DNA of 64,000 bases, taken from Pictodentalium vernedei. Its lineage: Eukaryota > Mollusca > Scaphopoda > Dentaliida > Dentaliidae. A model generated the notes under the pieces. It had not been told where the DNA came from and ran no database searches. It saw only the letters and a list, made by a program, of their open reading frames with translations. Where the stretch lies: assembly GCA_031216915.1 (NCBI GenBank), contig CM062289.1, positions 446,052,910-446,116,909 of the forward strand, in the 5' to 3' direction. This document shows positions 24,701 through 36,700 of the stretch, piece by piece (positions within the stretch are counted from its first letter, which is position 1; every line of letters begins with the position of its first letter). The position numbers and the translations under genes are program-made.

Positions 24701-27700
24701 TGGGTGATACTTCCACTCTCCATGGGCGATTGGGTGACGATCCACCCTCCACATACTGTAACCAAAATAGCATACAAGTATATGCATTGAAACTTCCAGG
24801 TGCAATTGCACTCCCAAGCAATTTGAGGAGGGCAATTGTTTTGCACTCCTTGATTTTCTAGACTGCCAGGCCTGGCAAGGCGTAACTGCTTTGTTTGCTT
24901 GGGCAAGGCTGAACCCTCACTAGAAAGTGCTTGTTGACAACATTCCAATGAGATGTCACGTGATATGGTTTTGTTGATATTTTTTGAAATATTAAACATA
25001 ATAAATTTTGATATTATTTGCATTGGGGAAAAGGTTATTTAACAATAATTTAGTTATAAATAACTTAAGATTGTTTTGAGATATACTAATATACAATACA
25101 TTACAAAATCACATACTTTCTTCATCTCTTCGAACTCTTTGACGATTTGAAGGACCTTTATAATTTCTTTCATCATCATTTTCCCAGTTATCTTAAATAA
25201 AATAAAATTGAATTCAGAGAGAGCCATTTCTCTTTTGCATTTGCACTGTCTGTAGTAATGTTTTAAATTTATTAATTTATTGGTGTTTAACCCTCTGCAC
25301 ATTAATATCGAATTATCATAATTACACAAGCACCAAGTGTTAATTAACAATAACACAACTAAGAATTTAACCAATTTAGTGTTATCTGACAGAGCTCATC
25401 ATTGAGCATGATATGTTCCAAGTTCCAACCATGGTTGATCGATATACAAATTATCAAAGTAAGGCCTAAAAAGAAGTTGAAATTCTGTTTCTCATGCCCT
25501 CCTGCAAGGTCTTTTTGGCGGCCGCCTGCTCTCTTTTTATAACCAATACAAATTTGGAAAAACTAAAAATTAAATGGTTTATGTCTGATATTTTCCTCTG
25601 TTAATAAAATTGATAAATTTGTCCCTTGAGTGCAAGAACCAAACCAACCAAATGCCATAATTAAAGAAAAGCAATGTTGTTCATCACATCATAGCTGTCT
25701 TTTAATGAAATTTACTCCAAAACATCAAAATGCCCTTTAAGGTATCAAGGAAATGGCCAGTCTACAGGATGATGGAAAGTCACTATGGGATTCAGAACAA
25801 CACCCAATCACAAACAAAAAACTGCAACAGAATTTGTCTCAGGTGAGAGAAAATCACTCCTGTTCCAAATTTTTCCATGAAATAAAACATTTTTGTGTAA
25901 TTTCTTTTTGAATCTACTGGAGATAAAAACTTTTTGTGAAATCTTAAATCTGATACACAACAAAAAAGAAAATCTAAACACTTCCAAGAACATTTCAAGC
26001 CTAACCCAAAATTATTTCAATTAATATCTCTTATGTTTTGTGTAAATACCATATACCTATTAGCAATTCTTATACAGACCAGTTAACTGAATATCCACAC
26101 TGCCAATGACATATATTCAATTATAAGCATCTACAATTAACAAATATTTGGCAATTTTTCTGTATTCTAGAGAAAAATGGAGCACTTATTATTTGTTTTG
26201 TTTTATGAGGTTTAACAACCCTTTCAATGGCAGTCATATCCTGTCAGACAGTTTTATGTATGGAGGAAACTGCAGTACCCAAAGGAAACCACAGAGCAAC
26301 AGTGTGAAACTGTCAGACTCCATGACGTACTAACTTTGAACAAGCAAGGTTAGCAGCGAATAAAGGTATGTGCACCATTGACGTGCAGAATACTTTGGTA
26401 CTCCGCGCAACCGTGTCCATGGGCAAGCACGATCAAGTGTCTTGCCCAAGGACACAACACAGTTACTGCTGACCAGGATCAAACTGTGGACCTTTGGGTT
26501 TTAAGTCCAATGTTCCAACCACTGATCCTCTGTGCTCCCCAAAATGGAGGATTTATTCTATTACATATTATTGCCAGAGCGCTAGAATGTCCTATGTCCC
26601 CTATGGGACATAGGCAGGCCTGAAAATAAGCAGTCTGACATTTGCAGAATGAGGTCTCTAGAGGGTGAATTGGCTGATGCTATCCTATGCAGTGGGGCAA
26701 TTTATCCCCTGGGTACCTCTTTCTGTTTAGGTTTGAGACACTGATTCAGATTGAGGTTCACAGAGGATAAATTTGGTGATGCTACCCTGCTGAGCAGGGT
26801 AGCATCACCAAATTCACCCTCTGGGGACCTCATTTTGCAGATGTCAGTCTGCTTATTTTCTGGCTGGGACATAGGACATTCTAGCACTCAGGCGACGATA
26901 TTTTGACGTGTTGTAATTTATTTTGTCCCTCCGAATATCCACATATTTATTTATTTATTGATGTTTAAGGTCACATATTTATGCACAATGGCTAATCATG
27001 ACTGTGACAGTTTTACGGGTGGAGGAAGCCGGAGTACCCGGAGAGAACCACCGAGCAACGACGAGCAGCTGCCAGCTTCCGAACATCGTAACTCCGCACT
27101 GCAGCACAGGCAGGGTTAGATTGCCTGAAGACATGCGCACCATCGACGTGCAGTACGCCTTAGTACATGGCGTCATCGTGCCCCCAAGCAGGCAATGGAG
27201 ATAAAGTGTCTTGCCCAAGGACACAACGCGGTTGCCGCAGGTGTGATTCGAACCGAGGACCTCTTGGCGTGCAGCCTGCACCTCTACATACTGAGCCACC
27301 GCGCTCCCGAATATCCACATATTTTGGCTCAATATGAAGTAATACGTATATACATTATCAGGATTATGTTTATGTACAAAATGTTGTATCAGAGTCTCAT
27401 TCTTGTTTCTAAGGCCACATCTCGACTCATCAAGATATAGCCTTAGAAACACAAGCTTGACTGTGATACAACATTTCATACATAAACATTATGGTGATGA
27501 TAAATTTATCTTACAATTCTCAACTGTAATATCTTGCTTAGCACTTCACCTCACGTAATTTACAAATTGGGCGGTTGAAAAAGCATTATATTTCTAAAAT
27601 TTCAACAAAACCATGTCATGTGACCCCATCATTGGAAGGAGATCAATGAGGGATCACGTTATGCTTTTGTTGAAATGTTTGGAAAGTTAAAAAATTTATA

Positions 27701-30700
27701 GTAATTTATATATTTTTTATACTTACCAATGACCCAGACTTAGCTGGTGCTAACTCTAACAAAACCAGGGCCAAACACAAATTTTGCCCCCCAATCCCCA
27801 AAATTTGCATCCAAAACAAAAAGAAATCATGTCCTAAAGGACCTCCATACTACGCCTCTACGGCGCATGCGCAGTGACGCAGACGTCCCGAAATTGGCGC
27901 CAATTATCATTCTTACTGGCAGTGCCTGGTCAGCGCTATGTACTCAGCGGGGAGGCAAGAGTTCCCAACTCCAGGGAGGGCCATCCCCGTCTGGGTCATT
28001 GGTAAGTATAAAAAATATATAAATTACTATAAATTTTTTAACATTTTTATACTGTACCAATGACCCAGACTTAGCTGAATAGTAAACAGGCTGGAGGGCC
28101 TAGGACATAGAGGAAAATCCAATAAGCTCAACTATATAGTAAAGAGGTAACCCCTTAAGGAGAAAAGGAGTATTAGGCTTTACATGTATCTTTCTTATTT
28201 AATATTAAATTAGAAAGATACACTACCCTTAATAATTGAGCACAATAACATTCATGTTCTCTATTAACATCCAGTATATCCCTTATACTAATTATTTTTA
28301 AAGCAAGCCAATAAATAAAGTAGTCCAGAGAATTGAGACTCTTTATAGTCATTTAAAAGTGTCCGAGTATTGTATATTAAAGCCCGTTTGACACTTGACA
28401 TATACAAATGCTTCACACCGAGCTACACTTTAAAAATAAGACATGAATGAATTTTAACATTAATATTACACTTAAAACCATCCCGGAAGCGACTCAGAAA
28501 TACTGACTTGGAGGAGGCATTCCCTTGCTTTTCACTATAAAGCAGGTGACCTAAGGGAACACCCGCCCCCCCCCCCCTTCCCCTTGCCCTGGGTCAAATA
28601 GCCCAGAGCGAAGAGGGCAGCCGGACAGAGTCACTGCCGGAACAGAAAGCCTGCATAACTATAGATGCAACTGTTTAGTGGACGACATTCTGAGCAACAG
28701 ATAACGGACCTAAACAATGCAGGTCTCCAGAAATGGACTCAATATTTCTGAGATAAAAATTCGTAAATGTGGATGGCTGAGACCAATAAGCAGCCTTCAT
28801 TAAATCTGTAATAGCAACACTATTAGCATAAGCCCAGGAAGTAGAAAGAGCTCTTACTTCATGAGCAGAAATCTTAAGCACAGACTGCTGAGAAGAAGAT
28901 AAATCTTCATAAGCAGTACGGATAGTTAACTGAATCCATCTAGCAATAGAATGGACTGAAATGTCCTTTCTATTAGGCATCAAAGACAGAAAGAAACGTT
29001 TCCGTCCCTTTCTGATAAACTGAGATCTCTGTTTATAGATACGTAATGCTCTAACAGGACAGAGTAAAGGCCTACGCCCGTCTGAAGACGGAAGAGCCTT
29101 AATAACAATAGGTTCCGGATATTTATTAGGAGCCTGATTCTTAGCTAAAAAACCCACATTAGTAGTGAAGGTGATAGTGTTCCCGACACTACGATAGTGA
29201 GAATCATCCACCGACAGTGCATGAAGCTCACTGACTCTTCTAGCAGAAGAGAAAGCTAAGAGAAAAGCTGTCTTATAAGATAAGAATTTGAAATCTACTG
29301 TCCCAAGAGGTTCAAATGGCTTTTCCTTCAATTTAAGAAGAACCCAAGCTAAATTCCGCTTAGGAATTAATCTAAAAGTTCTGGGTCTATTTATCGAAAA
29401 GTTTCTAACCAACTTAGATAAAGAGACATTAGATCCAATTTGTAAACTATCATGATGTGCATAGGTATCAGATAACATAGATCTATAACCCTTTATAGTA
29501 ACAGGCTGCAGTTTGATTTCGTCAAACAAGTATACTAGAAAGTTTGCAATGTCTGGTATAGAAGGACCGAATATATCTACAGAATGATCCCTACACCAAC
29601 GACGAAAAACCTTCCACTTAGCCGCATAGTTTAGCGAAGAGGAGGTCCTCCTAGTTAGAAATCGCGTCCACTGCTCGTCCTGTAAAGTGTTTGCCATGCA
29701 AGAAGGACCGCACAACGTAAAAACGTGAAGGTTGAGACCTTGCGGGTTGTGATGGAGTTGGCGCGATTTCCCCTGCAAAAGAAGATCCTCTCGTGGAGGA
29801 AGCTTTCGCGGTAGGTCCCACAACAGACACCTGAGTAGATTTATCCACGGTCTCTGTGGCGACAGAGATGCTACCAACAGAATCTTGCATTGAGATTGTT
29901 TTATCTTTAGCAATACTTGTTGAATTAACGGCGCTGGAGGATACGCATATCCTATCATTCCGTCCCAAGGGATCGACAGAGCGTCTACTGCAAATGCTCT
30001 TGGATCCGGACACGGAGACACATACGTCTGCAACTGATTGTTGAGATGTGTCGCAAATAAGTCTATCATTGGCCGTTCCCATTGGTAGCAAATCTGATTG
30101 AATACTTGTTTGTTGAGAGTCCACTCCGACGGCAACAAGCGACCCTTTCGTGAAAGGGAGTCTGCTAGCACATTCAGACGACCCGGTATGTGACGGACCG
30201 AAAGAAGAACGTGATGTTCTAACGCAAACAGAAGGATTCTTTCCGTTAGATTGAACAACGGAACTGAATGAGTGCCTCCCTGATTCCGTATATACGCCAC
30301 TACTGTCGTATTGTCGGATAGGATTTGGACATGAGCATTGTGAATAATGTCCATCCAGTGACGTAACGCAAGCCAAATTGACATCATTTCTTTGATGTTT
30401 ATGTGCTTGCACAGGAATTGCGGATCCCAAAGACCCTGGCATCTCGAATCCGTTGGGATTAATGATGCACCCCAACCTGTTTGACTGGCATCCGTCATAA
30501 TGGTAAAACTCGGATCCGGCAACTGCAGCGGAACTCCCTGAGTTAACCACTGAATGTTTGCCCAAGTCTGAATCTCTTGTTTCACTTGATCTGACAAGAG
30601 AACGTCTACATCGAGCGAATGAATTTTCACACTCCAATTCTGAGTCAAGAAAATTTGAAGAGGACGTGTGCGTAACCGCCCCATCGGAATGAGATCCGCG

Positions 30701-33700
30701 GCGGCTCCGCAGAGACCTATCAGTCTCATAAATTCTCTCGCCGTGACTTTGTCTGCGTGCAGACAATAGCGAGCGTAACAACTGACTAATTTCGCTCTGG
30801 TTAACGGCAGACGAACGAGATTGTTGTGCGTCTCGAAGCTCATTCCCAGATGAGTGAATGACTTGGACGGCACCAGATCCGACTTCTCCTCGTTTACTAT
30901 AAAACCGAGACGTCGGAGCAATAGAAGAAGATTCTGAACATCGTTCTGAAGCGTTAACTCGTTGCCGTACCTCTGAAGAATGTCGTCCAGGTAGGCCGAC
31001 GTCACCGCAGACGAATGAGCCCGGAAATAGATCATTACCGAGTTCATTACCCGAGTGAAAGCCCAGGGTGCTAGATTCAATCCGAAGCACATCGCCCGGA
31101 ATTGATACACCACTCCTAGGACTGCGAAGCGTAGGTACTTTCGGAATGTCGGATGTACCATGACGTGAAAGTACGCATCTTTGAGATCTATGCTTGTTGC
31201 ATAATCGTTCACCCGAATACTCGCTCTGACCGACCGAATCGTCTCCATATAAAACTTCGGAGCGACAATCAGCTTGTTTATCCAGCTCAAATCTATGACT
31301 GGACGGAACGAGCCGTCTGGTTTCGGAACCGGAAACAGATGGCTGTAGAATCCCGGAGATTCCTGGTTTAGTACGACCTCTACCGCGTTCTTCATTAAAA
31401 GAGACTGCACCTCTGATAACAGAGCGTCTCTTTTCTGCGGATTTGACGGAAGATGAGTCCACTTTGGACTTCGAGTTAATGGAGGCTTTCGTTTGAAGGA
31501 TATATTTAGACCTTCCGAAGTCACTCCTCTCACCCAAGGGTCGTCCGTAATCGACGCCCATTCTTGTGAAAAGCTCGACAACCTTCCGCCAACCGGTACG
31601 CGATAGAGGTTTAAGCCATCACCTCCTGGACCTGCGAGGCCTGCGGTAGGAGAAACCACGTCCTCCACGACCCGCACCTCGCCCCGTCGACCTCGGGGCG
31701 TCCGACCGATTGTCCCGGCCTGAAGGACATCCCGAACGAGAGTCGCTACCCTGACGGTCTCTCGAATAAGACCAAGAGGACGCACCGGAACCTCTATAGG
31801 AACCTCTCTTGGGCGCATTAGACCCAGAAGTGCCTGTCTTATTCTTGTCTGCTGTATCCGACTTCTTAGAAGCAGATTTGAACAACAGAGAATCCGAAGC
31901 TTTCTTTGTAATTTTATCATAAATAGCAGAAAGCTTGCCGTCAAAGAGAAGTTCTCCTGAGACCGAAGCGACTCTAAGAGAGTTCTTCACCTTAGTATCC
32001 ACTAGTGTGGATGTAGCTAGGGCTGCGTCACGTCTAACCAACTCCAGATTTGCCACTGAAAGGGCGGAGTTACACGTGGAATAAGCTACTGCCCTTGAAA
32101 GAAGTCTTAAAGAGGATTGTATATCCTGAAACTCTTTCCCTTGAAGGCGCAGTGATAACGCCTTAGTAAGGTGATCTGCGTAAGATAAGGCATCTAAATT
32201 GGCTCTGTTAGACGCAATAGCTGTTTCCAACACCGCGGTTGGAATAGAAGCCGACGACGGTAATGATAGCTCTAAGTCTTCCACCTCGTCGTCCATACGC
32301 AGAGGAACTCTTGGGATACCCTATCCTGCTGTATCGAATTTATTCCTTGCATTAATGAAAGGCAGGTTGAGAGTATTAGCGGACAAGAAACCTGCTTTCC
32401 CCGTCTTGGAAGTAAGTTTAAATATAGCGTCGTTCAATAATTCAAATGTTCTTGCAACATTATTGGACTGCGACGGAAACTCGGGAGCGATGTCCCTGAA
32501 CTGCTCAAAAAATTCAGAGTCCAATGACGCTATAATCCTCTTGTCCGGAACCGCAGCAGTCTGGCCCGACGGAACAACTTGAGGGAGAAAGTGCCGGATG
32601 AAGTCCACGGCAGCTTTATGTTGTTCCGAAAGGGATAGCTCCAAGTCATCCGTATCCCTTTCACCATCCGGTCGGACCTCATGATGTTCCCGGTCGTCCG
32701 CCCCCGATGCTTCGGCGGAGCGTACCGACCCAGCGCCGTCGGATAATTCTCGATCCGACACCGTTTCTGTCGGCTGCTGGGATGCTGCGATAAGCTGTGC
32801 TATCTGCACAAGAATGTCCGGCGTTGAGACCTGCGGAGGCGCAGTCTTTCGCTGCTTCGCCGAGGGCAGCTTCGTATCAGATGGCTCCCGCATACTTTTC
32901 CTATGCGAACGTCCGGAGTCCATCGGTCTCGAATCCCTGGCTGCCGGATGGTGTGACCTGGTCGCCGAAGAATCCTTGATCGGCGAAGCTGGTAATATAT
33001 CGGCGGTCACGCAGCCAAGGTGCGGTCGTGTGCGCTGACGAGAAGAGGAAGCCTTAACAGTCTCTGCGGACTGCTTATACAACGGAGCGACGGACGTATG
33101 CTCCGCTAAAGACACATTTTGTACCACAACATCTGGTCCCAGATGTTGTTGTACGAGAGAGGGGCCTCTCTCGCTCGCGGCCCGGCTGGACCTGGACGAG
33201 CTAGGAACCGGACTCAAAGGCTTCCTCCGTTCTCGCTTACTATCCGCCGTCACTGGGTGTGCATCTATTATGTTTATAGTGCTCGCATCACCCAAAATTT
33301 CCTCCTGGACCGCATCGGACGAACCCGGCTGCCGAACCATTCGGTGAATGGACGCTACACCGGGCGAGCTAGCGGACGACATTTGTCTAATCTCCATGAG
33401 CACTTTTGCCGCTAGCTCTGTATTCATTTGTGACGACGGACGCACACTTGTAGAAGATAACATGGAAACATCACCCTGTTCTGGTTCCTCTGAAATAGAA
33501 ACTGAGAGAGTAGAGTGACCTTGCGGAGAAAGAGACGGCATAGCCCTTTCTCCAGAAACAACATATCGTGACACACGTTTCCAATGTTTCTCATCCCAAT
33601 ATTCACATATAGGACAGGGATTAATGCGAGAACACTGACTACAATTAATACAATGATCATGAAAGTCAGAGGAAGATTACTTCCTATTACAATTTGAACA

Positions 33701-36700
33701 ATGTCCTTTCATTGTGAAAGGACAACAAGTCCTAGTTACTCGCAAAAACCCCTGACACAAAGATACATAATAACATGATCCATTAATAAATGAAAAAACA
33801 ATTGCAAATCAAAATAATTTTGAAAAAATATTTTTTCAGCAAAGCCCAAGTTGCTGAAAAGTAACGTTGAGCCCCGATGGATCCGATGGCAAAGTGTGGT
33901 AAAAAATTTTAAATTTATATTAAATAATTAATGAGACACTTACGGATAATATAAATGTATCTTATAGTGAGATAAAATACAGCAAAGGCAAACAGCCCCC
34001 CTCAAAAAAGGCTGTTGCCAATGTAAACAAACAGTGTAAAACACCAGAAAACATGACTCCAGGCACTGAAAAAACTGGCCCGGAATCAGTCATCAAATTA
34101 CACTCTATCTGATGCAAAACAGAGACTCCCAGGGGAGAATCTGCAGAACATCAGATGGAAGATGCAGAACACAAACGTTATACACCCATGGGTGAAAACA
34201 TAACTATGGGGAAAATAACAGAAAACATTCTGTAACCAAGCAACTCTCCCAGGAAATTTTAGAAATGAACTTTCTCAAAAATATGCCAAAAGCATGGGAG
34301 AATTGCAAGGGGGGACTTTAGAAGGCTAGGGGAGAGGAAACACTGAATAAGCAGTGCAACATTTAGCAAGAATGACAACAAGAGGCCCATGCCTCGAAAA
34401 TAGGCAACTTAACATAATTTCATCAAAAAATTTTAAGTACAGCCCTGATTATTTTTTGTCACTTCTTTTTCCTCTCCTCCTTCTATCCTCCTTAGAATCA
34501 CATTTTCTCCAAAAATTACATGTCTGGCATCCTTTAAACTGAGATTTACAAGCACAAAGATCAGTGAGATGTTGACTGATGAAGGGCCAAACCGAGAATG
34601 ATAATTGGCGCCAATTTCGGAACGTCTGCGTCACTGCGCATGCGCAGTAGAGGCGTAGTATGGAGGTCCTTTAGGACATGATTTCTTTTTGTTTTGGATG
34701 CAAATTTTGGGGATTGGGGGGCAAAATTTGTGTTTGGCCCTGGTTTTGTTAGAGTTAGCACCAGCTAAGTCTGGGTCATTGGTACAGTATAAAAATATAA
34801 TTTCATTTTCAGACTGATAAAAATGCTTGTCGTTTTGTTTGACACTGTCTCGAGATGCCTTGAACTTTTTGGATCACCGAAGTTAAGCAATATAGAGTCT
34901 GGTTAGTCCTTGGATGGGTGACCGTCTGAGCTCTGAGTTGGGGAGCTGGCAGCTGCTCGTTGTTGCGTGGTGTTTCTCTCCCGCCTTCTCCACCTGTAAA
35001 ACTGTCACCAACGTGATGTGACCTTGGCTGTTAAAGTGTCATTATACTAGTGTTCAACCGATGATCGGAACCGGCCACCACAATCAGCCGATTGTAGGCA
35101 ATCGGATGACAACGGCAACGGCTCCTGGAACATCGGTTCAACCGATTGTTGCCAAGCATTTTGCAATGATTCATTAATCGCATTTTATTATCTTGTTCAA
35201 CTGCTAATGTAAAATGAAGCCAATGATACCATTCAATAAAGTTGAGAAGGAACCACAGTGTGTATGCTTAATCTCTCCAGACACCCCTTTTACGGGATAC
35301 ACATGTTAAACGACAAGTGAAGCTCACAATTGAACGTACTTGCAGCAATCGCCAGTTCCTACCAGGAAAGTGAAGACTGTACTCCATTGACTCAGGTCGC
35401 AGTAAAATTACCAGTCGCGCACACTTGGGCGGTAAACGTGGCTCTATAAGAGCCACGTTTACTGCCCAAGTGTGCGCGACTGGTAATTTTACTTCGACTC
35501 CAGTCAACAAAGAAAAATGTTTAGTTTAATGTAGTTCTTTCGAGCCTCGACTTGTCTAGTAGTGCATGGTATTACAATCGGGATCGGCATCAGAATCGGC
35601 CGATTGTGAGCTCAAATAACCGGTAATCGGTCTGCAACCATTTTTGGTAATCGGTTGAACACTACATTATACCCTAATAAATAAATAATAAATAACTTTT
35701 GTGATACTCATTCATGTTCAACATTCAGAAAAGACTGTGCACTTCAATAGTATAACTGCTTGTTCTTCCAGCTTAACATTTGCAGTCACAAAAATAATTG
35801 GTTCCATAATTTAATAATTATACCTTTGAGTTTTTTTTTTTTATCTTTCTCTTTTCATACAAGAAACATACAAGGTCCCTCGCAAATGGGATTCGAAATA
35901 GTAAAATAAACAAATCGTATCCAAGCATGCAGTTGTATTATAGAGTTGTAAGGTACAGATTTTGTTTCAGGGGCCCCTGATAAACACTGTATTTGGATCA
36001 TTATGGCCCCAATACATACTTTTCGTAGATAAAAAACAATATCACCTACTTCCTTCATCTCTTCTAATTCTTGAGCGATCTGGAGGACCTTTATAATTTC
36101 TTTCATCATTATTTTCCCAGTCATCTTAAATAGTGAAATACATAGAAATTGTGAGAGTCAGCTCTGTTATTCGCAAAATGTTTTCACTGCCTTTTGTGGC
36201 TTAGCCCTTTACCTAACAAATCGCCCACATCCGCCAGCGTAATTTGCAAATTCAGCAGTTGAAAAGAAATAAATTTTTCAAAATATTTCAACAAAACCAT
36301 ATCATGTAACCTCTCACTGGAACGAGCTCATCGAGCACACGATATGGTTTTGTTGAATTTTGGGGAGGAATTTTAAATGAAAGTGTCAATGACACTGTAG
36401 CTCAACTTGACAAACTTGAACTTGGTAAGTTATAAATGAAATGGCAAAATTGAAGATCATTTGTACCAATGTCATTTTTTTTGCCAGTGGCAACATTTTT
36501 AGACAGAAACCGAAGAAAATCGATAGCTCCCATCTAGAAGTCTCCCCAAACAAGCATGCCAGGTTTCAAAGCAATCCGATCATAAATGTGCCCTGTAGGG
36601 TGTACAAAAGGGAAATATTGTGATCTGACTAGACTAAATTCTAAGAACGTTGGCCGTGGCAACATTTTTTGACAGAAATGGAAGAAAAACGATAGCTCCC

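Larger units (their letters stand above)
27686..34797 (-). mobile_element. DIRS-like retrotransposon copy 2, near intact (7.1 kb)
   Basis: Coding sense is minus. The 5' end (34797 side) is ATTTTTATACTGTACCAATG and the 3' end (27686 side) is the complement of GTTAAAAAATTTATAGTAAT. Inverted terminal repeats of about 190 bp are about 99 percent identical. The order is gag (33574-31619), RT-RNase H-tyrosine recombinase (31944-28675), then the ICR (27989-28078). This is canonical DIRS: inverted ends, an ICR complementary to both ends, and no integrase or protease. The C-run at 28563 and the AT-rich 28080-28480 segment are the 3' untranslated part. Confidence 0.96.

Noticed and set aside
29651..31561. 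636-codon serine/arginine-rich minus-strand frame overlapping DIRS pol
   Set aside because: It is the alternate frame of the RT/RNase H region. The pol frame carries all conserved motifs; this one has shuffled serine/arginine composition and no domain.
27686..34797. Classification of the element as Ngaro or as an LTR retrotransposon
   Set aside because: Ngaro elements have split direct repeats and LTR elements have direct LTRs with integrase; here the ends are inverted and there is an ICR, which is DIRS.
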